Assembly (NCBI RefSeq): GCF_037646455.1
Contig: NZ_JBBIXN010000005.1
Location: 248,001 to 312,000, forward strand
Direction of reading: 5' to 3'
Length of the DNA: 64,000 nt
DNA from: Draconibacterium mangrovi_A
Lineage (GTDB): Bacteria > Bacteroidota > Bacteroidia > Bacteroidales > Prolixibacteraceae
Shown: piece after piece, positions 25,815 to 33,901 of the stretch
Numbering within the stretch: the stretch's first letter is position 1
How the letters are laid out: every line of letters begins with the position of its first letter
Notes under the pieces: model-generated
Databases searched by the model: none
What the model was told of the DNA's origin: nothing
What the model saw: only the letters and a program-made list of their open reading frames with translations
Program-made: the position numbers and the translations under genes

Positions 25815-26516
25815 ATGAAAAAAATAATTCCAATCCTTTCTGTATTACTGCCACTATTTTCTTTTTCCCAAAACGAAAAAGGTGGATTTTTTTTAGAAAC
25901 AGGAGTTACAATGTTTGGAGGTGGAGATTATATGCCTTTCGTAGGAAAAACAGGTATCTCTTTTTGGCAATCAAAGACATTTGTTAACAGAGATGGAGAA
26001 GTTGTAGAGCTTGTTGGAGAAAAATATCATGTTACTTCTTTCTCAATTGCTCCCCGATTTGGATATTGTTTAACCAAGAAGTTATCTGTCGGTTTAGACT
26101 TCCAATATTTTAGAAATTATAATGCCTATAGAGGAGCCTATGACGATAAAGAAAATTACAGGAACATTATATTTGGTATATTTCTTAGATACTTTATTTT
26201 GGACAAAAAACACAGCCCTTTTCTAGAACTCGCTTCAGGTACAGGTTTTTCAAAGAATGTTGATAAAAGTGTCTCCTCCGGAGGAGGGCAATATGAACGT
26301 ATCAAATACTATAATTTACCATATATTTCAGGCTCTTTAGGTTATTCATTTAGGATAAGTCCAAGGTTTAAATTAGGAATTGCAGCAACAGTGCAGAATA
26401 CATTTGAAAAGCCAAAGGATAAAGGTAATGTGGAAACAGACATTGACAGAATTTCTATTCTCGAAACAGGATTAGTTGCCTCGATAACTTATAGTTTTAT
26501 AAAGAAAAAAGAATAA
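25815..26516 (+). CDS. Putative outer-membrane beta-barrel protein
   Basis: A 233-residue protein with a signal peptide (KKIIPILSVLLPLFSFSQ, cleavage near Q19-N20). Alternating hydrophobic/polar strands rich in Gly, Phe and Tyr fill the rest. FSIAPRFGYCLTKKLSVGLDF and ISGSLGYSFRISPRFKLGI are typical beta-hairpins of OmpA/porin-like small barrels, and the C-terminus ends with strand-like GLVASITYSF. No specific family is recognised. The gene is AT-richer and uses more AGA/ATA codons than its neighbours, and it sits between two GC-rich repeat-like blocks, which suggests acquired DNA. Confidence 0.7.
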   Translation: MKKIIPILSVLLPLFSFSQNEKGGFFLETGVTMFGGGDYMPFVGKTGISFWQSKTFVNRDGEVVELVGEKYHVTSFSIAPRFGYCLTKKLSVGLDFQYFRNYNAYRGAYDDKENYRNIIFGIFLRYFILDKKHSPFLELASGTGFSKNVDKSVSSGGGQYERIKYYNLPYISGSLGYSFRISPRFKLGIAATVQNTFEKPKDKGNVETDIDRISILETGLVASITYSFIKKKE

Positions 26517-26573
26517 AAAACAGTTTGTAACAAAATACATATTGCAGGGCGGGATTCAGTGGTGCCCTCGCTG

Positions 26574-26631
26574 CCGCGCGAATCCTTTCGCGTGGTGCTG
26601 GTTATATTTACCACGCGATACAATCGCGCGG
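26574..26631. repeat. Long imperfect palindrome (GC-rich)
   Basis: CCGCGCGA (26574-26581) pairs with TCGCGCGG (26624-26631), and TCGCGTGGT (26588-26596) with ACCACGCGA (26610-26618). Short unpaired stretches lie between the two stems and a 13-nt loop at the centre. The flanks 26540-26570 and 26632-26650 are also GC-richer than the genes around. The shape (two perfect stems with an asymmetric internal bulge) recalls REP/MITE or recombination-site hairpins; no T-tract suits a terminator. Confidence 0.75.
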
Positions 26632-26684
26632 GAACTCTGAGTTATAATCACTTATAAATACGATCAACAATAACAATTAAAACC

Positions 26685-27008
26685 ATGAAAAACTGTCCGA
26701 ATTGCAAGGCCGAAATCGAAGATAATTTCGAACTGTGCTGGAATTGTAATTACAGCTTCACCGAGCAAAAAATAATCGACATAAAAGATTTAAACGAAAA
26801 CAAAAGACAAATCGACTGCTTACGATGCGATGTGCCCATGCTGTTTTCGGGAGAATATAAATTTCACGAAGGCCCGAAAATTGGAATTCTGGGAAATGTA
26901 TTTGAAGCGTTTGTTAACCGGGAATCGTTTGATTTATACCTGTGCCCCAAATGCGGGAAAGTGGAATTCTTTGCTCCGATGAATAACAGTGAGTATAAAT
27001 TTGAATAA
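26685..27008 (+). CDS. Double zinc-ribbon protein
   Basis: A 107-residue cytosolic protein with two metal sites. C4xxC7 pairs with C18xxC21 in a zinc ribbon at the N-terminus. A second site is built from CLRC (near 45) and CPKC (near 90), separated by a segment containing GPKIGILGNVFEAF. Proteins of this layout are common in Bacteroidota and Firmicutes and are of unknown function. It belongs to the run of four small co-oriented genes between the palindromic elements and the PPDK-N fusion gene. Confidence 0.75.
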   Translation: MKNCPNCKAEIEDNFELCWNCNYSFTEQKIIDIKDLNENKRQIDCLRCDVPMLFSGEYKFHEGPKIGILGNVFEAFVNRESFDLYLCPKCGKVEFFAPMNNSEYKFE

Positions 27009-27098
27009 AACAGAATTTAAATAATCAACTCCTCGCTGCGAACGATTCTTGCTACACACTGTTATTAGATCATAACGAATCGCAATAAAGAAGTTCTG

Positions 27099-27452
27099 AT
27101 GGCAAAATTATTTTTACTCAATCCTGATTTTACCGATAAAAAACGCGATGATAACATCCGCTACTTTTGTCCGCATGCAGCGCAAATGAGAGGTGTACTG
27201 GAATACTACCCAAAATTGAAAGAACTGCTGGAAGTGGTATATGTTGATTTTGAGCGTCCGCGCAAAGTTTTGGTCGACCTGGTAGGTGAAGAGAACCAGG
27301 GTTGCCCCAACCTGTTAATTCCAAAATCAGAAGTAAGCTCCGGCGATGATCTCAGTTATTTTGATTCGTACGGCGATTATTATTTTACAAATTCCGAGGA
27401 GCTGATCTACCGCTACCTCTCGGAGAAATACGGGATTGGAATACCCCACTGA
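27099..27452 (+). CDS. DUF3088 family protein
   Basis: A 117-residue protein that I match to DUF3088, from the opening LFLLNPDFTDKKRDDNIRYF, the CPHAAQMRGVLEYYP segment and the LVGEENQGCPNLLIP motif. The family has a thioredoxin-like outline but no established activity. Cysteine 25 in the CPH motif sits where a thioredoxin-like redox residue could lie; that is inference. It is usually scattered as a single gene, as here. Confidence 0.75.
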   Translation: MAKLFLLNPDFTDKKRDDNIRYFCPHAAQMRGVLEYYPKLKELLEVVYVDFERPRKVLVDLVGEENQGCPNLLIPKSEVSSGDDLSYFDSYGDYYFTNSEELIYRYLSEKYGIGIPH

Positions 27453-27508
27453 AAAGATACAAGCTGTTGCTTTCCTTCATAAAATAAGTTCACCATTAAA
27501 CGAATCCA

Positions 27509-27895
27509 TTGGATATGTTAGAAACTGTATTGGCCATAATTTTTAGCGCATTAACAGCTATCGTCATCCTTTTTCAGGGATGTTTGGCTGCCGGAGTGCC
27601 ATGGGGACAAGCATCTATGGGTGGCCGGTATCCGGGAAAATATCCACCAAAAATGAGAATCGTTGCCGTTGTAAACATGCTTATTCTGGGCTTTTTTGCA
27701 GCGCTTGTATTAGCCGAAGCCGGCATTATGTTCCTCCAACTACATCCAATTTCCGGTTTTGGTATCTGGATTGTTGTTGCATTTTTTATCATCTCAACGG
27801 TTATGAATTCCATTACACCGAGTAAGATTGAACGTATTTGGGCACCGGTAGCTCTCGCTCAACTCATCACAAGTATCATTATTGCCGTTTCCTAA
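27509..27895 (+). CDS. Small integral membrane protein
   Basis: A 128-residue protein with four hydrophobic helices: VLAIIFSALTAIVILFQGCLAAG near 7-29, IVAVVNMLILGFFAALVLAEAG near 52-73, a third near 80-100, and a C-terminal WAPVALAQLITSIIIAV. A loop after the first helix has PWGQASMGGRYPGKYPP. I recognise similar short proteins in many bacteria but no function for them. It is the last of the four small rightward genes and converges on the large PPDK-N fusion gene. Confidence 0.7.
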   Translation: MDMLETVLAIIFSALTAIVILFQGCLAAGVPWGQASMGGRYPGKYPPKMRIVAVVNMLILGFFAALVLAEAGIMFLQLHPISGFGIWIVVAFFIISTVMNSITPSKIERIWAPVALAQLITSIIIAVS

Positions 27896-27955
27896 CTTAA
27901 GAAAACGAAGCTCATCCTGCCCGGCGCAGCTTTGCCGTGCCTTCTGAATAAACTT

Positions 27956-30931
27956 TTAACAATGGATCATTGCTTTGCGTTCCCGGCCATCCATTAATAT
28001 CGTTAGCGGCTTATTAAAGCGAACATGCTTGATAAATTCGGTTTCGTGCAATACTTCCTGTTGGCGCAATGCTTCCATTTTTAACTTTGAATTTCGTGCA
28101 TTATGCGGAACCGAGAAATACCCCACATTCATGGAAGTAACATTATGGAAAAAATGCGAACCCAGCGAAGCATCGAGCGGGAAGTCGGGCAAACCCATTT
28201 CAATAATAATTCGTGCCCGCGAAATACCCGACCACAATACCGGAATACCGGTGTATTGATCGCGCGATCCCCAGCGCCCCGGACCAATTAAAATATATCC
28301 AATTCCGGCCTCGTCGAGTTGGTGGTTCAGGTGCTTGATCTCTTCGGCCATTTGCTTGGTCTGCATCCGGTCGAATTTATCCGGATCGACGTAAACCACA
28401 TCCCTGATATCTTCGATTTTCCCGTTTCCCATGCCGCGTTCGGCATACATAAAAACCTTGTCCTCGTCAACTGCACTAATATCAACATCTACCTTTTCTT
28501 CAATCCTTATCAGTGGCTTAATCTGAAGGATATAAAGTGTTGGCAAGCCATTTTCAGCCGGCTCGATATCAAGGGCATATTCAATCTCAACCGGCGATCC
28601 CATGGCTTCCTTGAATAACCTCAGCATCAGATGCAAGGCATCGGCAAGCGGCAGGTGATTGTATTTTAAGATGTTGGCAAAATCGATGACTTTCGGTCCG
28701 CTTCCCTGGATACCCGGAATCAGGTCGTCGTTTTCCATGGAATACGTAGAAGCAGAATGTTCAAGTGTTCCGTCGGCTTCGGCTTCCTTGATGCGGTATT
28801 TTTTGATGGCAGCATCTTCGCCATCACTAACCAGGTCGAATTCAGGCTGCGATAGATCGATGGCATAAAATTGCTTTTGTGTATCGCGCAACTGATCTTT
28901 CAGCGCTGATGCGTTAAGGTTAGGATATTTCGGGCAAAAGCGAAACGAATTTTCGCCGCCTACCACGTACATTCCAAGTCCTACTGCTGCCACCGAAAAA
29001 CCGTCGTTGGGTTCCATGTACGAAATGGGGTAATAATTGTAGGATTGCGCCACTCCCGAAATGGTCGGGTAAAATTTATCGTTGTAGTTGTGCCCCACCA
29101 CTTCCTGAATGAGCACCGCCATTTTTTCCTCTTCAATCTTGTAATTCACGGCATCGAAATATGCCTGTGCCGAATCAGTAAAAATACTTGAATATACCAG
29201 TTTGATGGCCGTTTCCAGCTGGCGGTAGCGCACGTTGATGTCGTCGTGATTATTCGGGATGAGATAAGTAGCGTAAACCCCTGAAAATGGCTGCAGCAGC
29301 GAATCTTCAAACAATCCCGACGAACGAATAGCAAGTGGCCTGTCCATCACTTCCAGGTAACGCATCAGTTTGCTGCGGATCTGTTCGTCGAATTCCGAAT
29401 CGAGAAAATGTTTACGAATGGCATCGTAGTCATTCAACGAGTAAATGTCGTCGTACAGGTTGTTCATCTCCACAAACTTGTCGAATTCCAGTGCCCCGAT
29501 TATGGCTGTTGACGGAATGCGAATGTTCATGTTCGGGACCAGTTTCAGAAAATCGATGTTTTCAATAAAATTGCAGATAAAAGCCACTCCTCTTCCTTTT
29601 CCTCCCAGCGATCCTTTGGCCAGACGAACGATAAAGCGATTGGAATTCACCACATCGGGATCAAAGTTAACAATGGTACCTCGCAGCTTTTCGAAACGAA
29701 CGGTTTTAAATACATCCAGACAAAACTGACGAAGCAATTCCGGCGAGTCAAAATCAGAAAGTTGAACCGGCCGCAATCTTTCTGCCATATTGATCTCGCC
29801 ACGTGCCATCAACCAGGTTGAAAACGAGTTCCGGCTTCCGTGGTATTGAAGTGCTCCGGCAGGAACCACTTTTAATTTCTCCTGAAATTCAGTCAGATTG
29901 CGGGCTTCAGTAATCGGCAACCCGTCGATTCCTTTGAACACAAAATTACCAAAGCCCAAACGCCGGTAAAGAAAATTAAGAATGTCCATCGACAAACTTT
30001 CGGAGTTCTTATTGATAAAATCAGCGCCGATCTCTTTGGCCCGCTGTGCATTGGTAATGTCATGCGACTGCAGCAAAAGCGGGATCGGGAATTTCCTGTT
30101 GCGCTCGGTATATTTCAGCAGTTCAACTCCGGCATCTTCGTCTTCCACGCCATCCTTTTCGAATTTTACATCCGAAATTACACACAGCATATATCGACGG
30201 TAACTGTTAATGAATTTTACGGCATCTTCATAATTGTCGACCAGAATTACTTTTGGCCGTGCACGCATCCGAAGTATCTTGTGTAATTCATCCTTGGCAT
30301 CTTCCTTCACCAGCACCTGGGTCTGGGTCATCACGGTTGTAAACAAAACCGGCAGGTAGCGCGAATAATACTGAATGCTGTCCTCCACGAGCAGGATTAC
30401 CCGAACATTACCGTTCTGTGTGTCGCGGGCCACGTTTTTTATGTCCTCGATGTATTTGATCATGGCCATAAAAACATTCGAGTTACCATTCCACACAAAA
30501 ATCCGATCGATAAAATCAAGCTTTCTCTTCTCGGCCTGAAAGAAACGCAGATCGGCGTTGTTGTTCACCAGCAGCAAGAGCGGAACGCGAGGCCGCATAT
30601 TTCGAATAGCCTTAGATGTAGCAATCGGCGTATCTTTATCCACACCCACCATCACAATAATCAGGTCGAAATCGCGGTGTTCGAGCATCAGCAGTGCATC
30701 TTCCTTGGTATGTACGCTGGAAAAACGTGGTGCGGCATACAAATTTAACTGCAGGTACTCGCCAAAAATTTTATCGCTGAACTGGCCTTCACGAACAATG
30801 GAATATGAGTCGTACAAAGTAGCTACCAGCAATACCTCCTTCACTTTTGTAGGCATGAGTTCCTGGAAAATATCGCGGTCGGTTTTACGCTTTTTGTAAA
30901 GACGTGATAATGAAATATTGTCAATGTCCAT
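27956..30931 (-). CDS. Double receiver-like domain fused to a PPDK-N/pyruvate-binding domain
   Basis: A protein of 991 residues when started at ATG 30931, preferred because the 20 residues before it are basic and unlike the domain that follows. Residues about 30-165 form a receiver-like fold without a clear phosphorylation pocket. Residues about 175-320 form a second one with D184, a candidate phospho-acceptor D254 (VISDV) and K308. From about 420 onward it carries a PPDK-N ATP-grasp region with SLGGKGRGVAFICNFIEN, IRSSGLFEDSLLQPFSGVY and EIEYALDI. The swivelling GGxTSHAA phosphohistidine domain and the PEP-binding barrel of PPDK/PPS are absent. The C-terminal ~150 residues include YILIGPGRWGSRD. 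Probably a signalling or nucleotide-dependent protein, not a complete PEP synthase. Confidence 0.85.
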   Translation of the reverse strand: MDIDNISLSRLYKKRKTDRDIFQELMPTKVKEVLLVATLYDSYSIVREGQFSDKIFGEYLQLNLYAAPRFSSVHTKEDALLMLEHRDFDLIIVMVGVDKDTPIATSKAIRNMRPRVPLLLLVNNNADLRFFQAEKRKLDFIDRIFVWNGNSNVFMAMIKYIEDIKNVARDTQNGNVRVILLVEDSIQYYSRYLPVLFTTVMTQTQVLVKEDAKDELHKILRMRARPKVILVDNYEDAVKFINSYRRYMLCVISDVKFEKDGVEDEDAGVELLKYTERNRKFPIPLLLQSHDITNAQRAKEIGADFINKNSESLSMDILNFLYRRLGFGNFVFKGIDGLPITEARNLTEFQEKLKVVPAGALQYHGSRNSFSTWLMARGEINMAERLRPVQLSDFDSPELLRQFCLDVFKTVRFEKLRGTIVNFDPDVVNSNRFIVRLAKGSLGGKGRGVAFICNFIENIDFLKLVPNMNIRIPSTAIIGALEFDKFVEMNNLYDDIYSLNDYDAIRKHFLDSEFDEQIRSKLMRYLEVMDRPLAIRSSGLFEDSLLQPFSGVYATYLIPNNHDDINVRYRQLETAIKLVYSSIFTDSAQAYFDAVNYKIEEEKMAVLIQEVVGHNYNDKFYPTISGVAQSYNYYPISYMEPNDGFSVAAVGLGMYVVGGENSFRFCPKYPNLNASALKDQLRDTQKQFYAIDLSQPEFDLVSDGEDAAIKKYRIKEAEADGTLEHSASTYSMENDDLIPGIQGSGPKVIDFANILKYNHLPLADALHLMLRLFKEAMGSPVEIEYALDIEPAENGLPTLYILQIKPLIRIEEKVDVDISAVDEDKVFMYAERGMGNGKIEDIRDVVYVDPDKFDRMQTKQMAEEIKHLNHQLDEAGIGYILIGPGRWGSRDQYTGIPVLWSGISRARIIIEMGLPDFPLDASLGSHFFHNVTSMNVGYFSVPHNARNSKLKMEALRQQEVLHETEFIKHVRFNKPLTILMDGRERKAMIHC

Positions 30932-30991
30932 CTGTTCGGATTTAGATTTTGAAGTTAGCCAATTTTTGTTTTTTCGCTGAAGTAAGTGCAC

Positions 30992-31030
30992 AAAAAATCC
31001 CGATCCGTCAGCAGACGGACCGGGATTTTT
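30992..31030 (-). terminator. Terminator after the DUF1015 gene
   Basis: AAAAATCCCG and CGGGATTTTT enclose a second stem, CCGTC/GACGG, with a 4-nt loop. On the minus strand it ends in TTTTTT, just after the DUF1015 stop (31046). Confidence 0.9.
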
Positions 31031-31045
31031 ATATCATGAACTCAA

Positions 31046-32296
31046 TTAATCCAATTTATGAATCACCAACCCCGAACGCAACTTTGGTTCGAACCAGGTG
31101 GTTTTTGGCGGCATAATGTTTCCGCTGTCGGCAATGTTGATCAGTTGATCCATTGAAACCGGGTAAAGTGCAAAAGCAGCTTTCATTTGGCCTGCATCAA
31201 CACGGCGTTTCAATTCAACTAGTCCGCGAATTCCACCCACAAAATCAATCCGTTTCGAGGTACGCAAATCCTTAATTCCGAGGATCGGTTCGAGCACCTG
31301 ATTCGACAAAATGGTCACATCCAGAATACCGATCGGATCATTGTCGTCGTATGTTCCGGCTTTTGCTGTGAGTTTGTACCAGTTTCCGCCAAGGTACAAG
31401 CTGAATTCATGCAAGGCCGCGGGTTTGTAGATCTCGGCGCCCATGTTCTCTACATCGAATCCTTTGGAAAGTTCTGCCAGAAAATCGACATCTGACAATC
31501 TATTCAAATCGGTAACAACACGGTTGTAATCGATGATCTGCAACTGATTATCGGGAAAATGAACCGCCATAAAAAAGTTATACTCTTCGTTGCCTGTATG
31601 ATTTGGGTTTTGCTCCGTTTTTTCCAGACCGATGCGTGCCGCTGCCGCTGTGCGGTGATGTCCGTCGGCTACATAAGTAAATGGCACTTTATCGGTGAAA
31701 AGCTGCTCAAGTTGTTTGTTGGTTTCTGCATCGTCGATGGTCCAGAAATGGTGGCCAAAACCATCTTCAGCCGTAAAATCGTACACCGGTTTTTGGTTCT
31801 TCACAATCGAATCAACAATGGCATCAATCTCGGTCACTGCTTTGTACGCAAAAAACACCGGCTCGATGTTCGCATCGAGGTAGCGGGTAAGCACCATCCG
31901 GTCTTCTTCCTTTTCAGGGCGGGTAAGTTCGTGCTTTTTTATGATGCCGTTTTCGTAATCGGCACAGGCAGCGGCCCCCACAATTCCGTATTGCGTTACT
32001 TCATTCATGGTTTGTGCATAAATGTAATATTTGGCTTCACCATCCTGTTGCAGCCAACCTTTCTCCTGAAAAGCTTTGAAGTTTTCTACAGCTTTGTTAT
32101 ACACTCTATCCGAATGAATGTCCTCCACATCGGGACACTCAATTTCAGCCTTGGTGATGCGCAGCAAGGATTTCTCCTTTCCGTTTGCCATTTCGGCAGC
32201 CTCTTCCGAGTTCATTACATCGTAAGGTAAACAAGCCAGTTCCTCAATAATTTCGCTGGGTGGCCTCAGCCCTTTAAAAGGTTTTATAATCGCCAT
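31046..32296 (-). CDS. DUF1015 family protein
   Basis: A 416-residue DUF1015 protein. Conserved features seen are the opening IKPFKGLRPPSEI, SLLRITKAEIECPD, IVGAAACADYENGIIKKHELTR, VADGHHRTAAAARIG (near 212-226) and a late FVGGIRGLVELKRRV. The family's function is not established; it commonly lies beside serA and serC in Bacteroidota, as here, and a role in serine or phosphoserine metabolism has been suspected on that basis. It appears to have its own -7 element upstream. Confidence 0.9.
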   Translation of the reverse strand: MAIIKPFKGLRPPSEIIEELACLPYDVMNSEEAAEMANGKEKSLLRITKAEIECPDVEDIHSDRVYNKAVENFKAFQEKGWLQQDGEAKYYIYAQTMNEVTQYGIVGAAACADYENGIIKKHELTRPEKEEDRMVLTRYLDANIEPVFFAYKAVTEIDAIVDSIVKNQKPVYDFTAEDGFGHHFWTIDDAETNKQLEQLFTDKVPFTYVADGHHRTAAAARIGLEKTEQNPNHTGNEEYNFFMAVHFPDNQLQIIDYNRVVTDLNRLSDVDFLAELSKGFDVENMGAEIYKPAALHEFSLYLGGNWYKLTAKAGTYDDNDPIGILDVTILSNQVLEPILGIKDLRTSKRIDFVGGIRGLVELKRRVDAGQMKAAFALYPVSMDQLINIADSGNIMPPKTTWFEPKLRSGLVIHKLD

Positions 32297-32376
32297 ACTA
32301 ATTTTTACAGTTTTGTGTTAATGAGTAATGGAGTGAATGCGTAATTATCACTCTCCAACCTAACACTGATTTGAGA

Positions 32377-32384
32377 CAAAAATA
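32377..32384 (-). promoter_or_regulatory. -7 element upstream of the DUF1015 gene
   Basis: On the minus strand TATTTTTG matches TAnnTTTG, 81 bp before the ATG. It falls right after the four-helix-bundle gene, so the DUF1015 gene may be transcribed separately from serA. No TTG at the usual distance. Confidence 0.45.
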
Positions 32385-32385
32385 G

Positions 32386-32772
32386 TTATTTATTCAGTTT
32401 CCTATTTAAATACTTTTTGTATCCGGCCGCCATTTTAGACAGTTCGACTAAAAGTGTTCTTGACTCGATATATTTTAGTTCATCAATGTAATTCCTTCTA
32501 AAAGCAATTGTTGAACAAGCCAAACATTCCCGAACTGAACCTCGAACAATACGCAAATATCTTAAGGCCAAAGGAATACTCTCACCATATCCTTCCGCAA
32601 TATTGAGAGAAATTGAAGTAGCTGCCCTGTTAAACTGACTTCCAAGTTCAAATCGTTCTTCTTTAGGAAACCGGATTATTAAATCGTAAACAAAATCTGA
32701 ATAATCGAGTGATTTTTTGTACAATTCCAACGATTCAAAATCGAAGAGATTGGAATGAGGATAATTTTTCAT
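32386..32772 (-). CDS. Four-helix-bundle protein (S23 / 23S-rRNA intervening-sequence family)
   Basis: A 128-residue protein when started at ATG 32772; a longer frame to 32835 adds 21 residues unlike the family. The S23/avd-like hallmarks are present: FESLELYKKSLDYSDFVYDL, FPKEERFELGSQFNRAATSI with the conserved RAATSI, and NIAEGYGE near residues 57-64, followed by two further helices. Such proteins are encoded by 23S rRNA intervening sequences and by scattered single genes, and related Avd proteins act in diversity-generating retroelements. Here there is no rRNA or reverse transcriptase; the gene stands between serA and the DUF1015 gene in the same direction. Confidence 0.88.
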   Translation of the reverse strand: MKNYPHSNLFDFESLELYKKSLDYSDFVYDLIIRFPKEERFELGSQFNRAATSISLNIAEGYGESIPLALRYLRIVRGSVRECLACSTIAFRRNYIDELKYIESRTLLVELSKMAAGYKKYLNRKLNK

Positions 32773-32851
32773 ACTAATTGATTTTAAGTTGAAAGCAAAA
32801 GTTACAAAAAAACCAACGATCCAACGTTTACTCAATTACCCAATTCCTGTT

Positions 32852-33772
32852 TTATTTATTTACCTGGTGAGTAGTATCGCCTTTTTCAAAAAAGTCGACA
32901 ATCTGCTCGGCGGCTGCCAGACCTGCATTCAAATTGGCTTCTGCAGTTTGAGCCCCGGCTTTTTTAGGCGTAAAAAAGCAACGCCCCGGAAACTTCTCTA
33001 CGAATTCGGCTTCAGCATCCGGAGTTAGGTCCGACATGTATTTAATGCCTGGCCTTTCCTCCATTATCCTTATAAGATCGGGCTCGTTGATTACTTCTTT
33101 ACGTGCGGTATTCACGATTACACTATTGTCTTTCAGGTGTTGAAGAACTTCATAACTCACCGATTTTATGTGCTCACCACGAGCAGGAACATGGATGGAA
33201 ACGATATCGCTTTTCTCGTATAGCTGTTCGAGCGAATTGGTTACTTTCAGTCCAATAGCAGCTGCAGCCCCTTTGCTGTAACGGGTGTAAACAATCACTT
33301 TCATTCCCATGGCCCGGGCAATACGAAAAACATTACGGGCCACGTAACCAAAACCGTGCAGTCCGAGCGTACGTCCGCGCATTTCGCCTCCGGCTTTTCC
33401 CGAGAACAATTCGCGCAAACCAAAAATGGCAAGACCAATAGCCAGTTCGGCAACGGCATTCGAATTTTGTCCCGGCGTGTTCATCACCACAATATTTCTT
33501 TTACTGGCAGCTTCCAGGTCAACATTGTCGTAACCGGCTCCGGCACGTACAACAATCTTCAAATTTTTCCCAGCTTCAAACACCTCCTCATCAAATTTGT
33601 CACTTCTGATTATGGCCGCTTCAGCATCAGCAATAGCACTGAGTAACTGCTCCTTCAATTCGTACTTTTCGAGCAGCGACAATTCGTAACCTGCTTTATT
33701 AAATATTTTACTGATTTTTTTTATTGCAACGGGAGCAAAAGGTTTAACAGTCGCAACTAGGATCTTTCTCAT
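32852..33772 (-). CDS. serA: D-3-phosphoglycerate dehydrogenase, short lysine type
   Basis: SerA oxidises 3-phosphoglycerate to 3-phosphohydroxypyruvate with NAD+, the first step of serine synthesis. The 306-residue form lacks the C-terminal ASB and ACT regulatory domains, so feedback inhibition by serine through ACT is not expected. The NAD-binding GLHGFGYVARNVFRIA lies near 133-148. Where most enzymes have the catalytic His in a HIGG motif, this one has TPKKAGAQTAEAN, with Lys at that position. This is the form described for Bacteroides and Entamoeba (type IIIK). It lies downstream of serC on the same strand. Confidence 0.93.
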   Translation of the reverse strand: MRKILVATVKPFAPVAIKKISKIFNKAGYELSLLEKYELKEQLLSAIADAEAAIIRSDKFDEEVFEAGKNLKIVVRAGAGYDNVDLEAASKRNIVVMNTPGQNSNAVAELAIGLAIFGLRELFSGKAGGEMRGRTLGLHGFGYVARNVFRIARAMGMKVIVYTRYSKGAAAAIGLKVTNSLEQLYEKSDIVSIHVPARGEHIKSVSYEVLQHLKDNSVIVNTARKEVINEPDLIRIMEERPGIKYMSDLTPDAEAEFVEKFPGRCFFTPKKAGAQTAEANLNAGLAAAEQIVDFFEKGDTTHQVNK

Positions 33773-33862
33773 CTTATTGGTTTTTTATAATTAACTTGAT
33801 TCGCTAACAACTCATAAAAAATCTTTTCACCGGGAGCTCCTGAAAAACTTCAGGTGAAAAAA

Positions 33863-33884
33863 ATGCAGGACTTTCGCCCTGCAT
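33863..33884 (-). terminator. Terminator between serC and serA
   Basis: ATGCAGG and CCTGCAT enclose an 8-nt loop; on the minus strand it is followed by a long T-run. A second small hairpin CCTGAA-N4-TTCAGG (33839-33854) follows. This would separate serC from serA transcription or cause partial read-through. Confidence 0.8.
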
Positions 33885-33901
33885 TTTCTGAACTATTTGA
33901 A

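Noticed and set aside
25091..26650. Integron attC sites
   Set aside because: The ends resemble attC only loosely (for example AACGTTAT), the R/L box spacing is not met, and no integrase is seen.
32386..32772. Diversity-generating retroelement accessory (Avd) gene
   Set aside because: The four-helix fold is similar, but no reverse transcriptase, template repeat or variable repeat is in the window.
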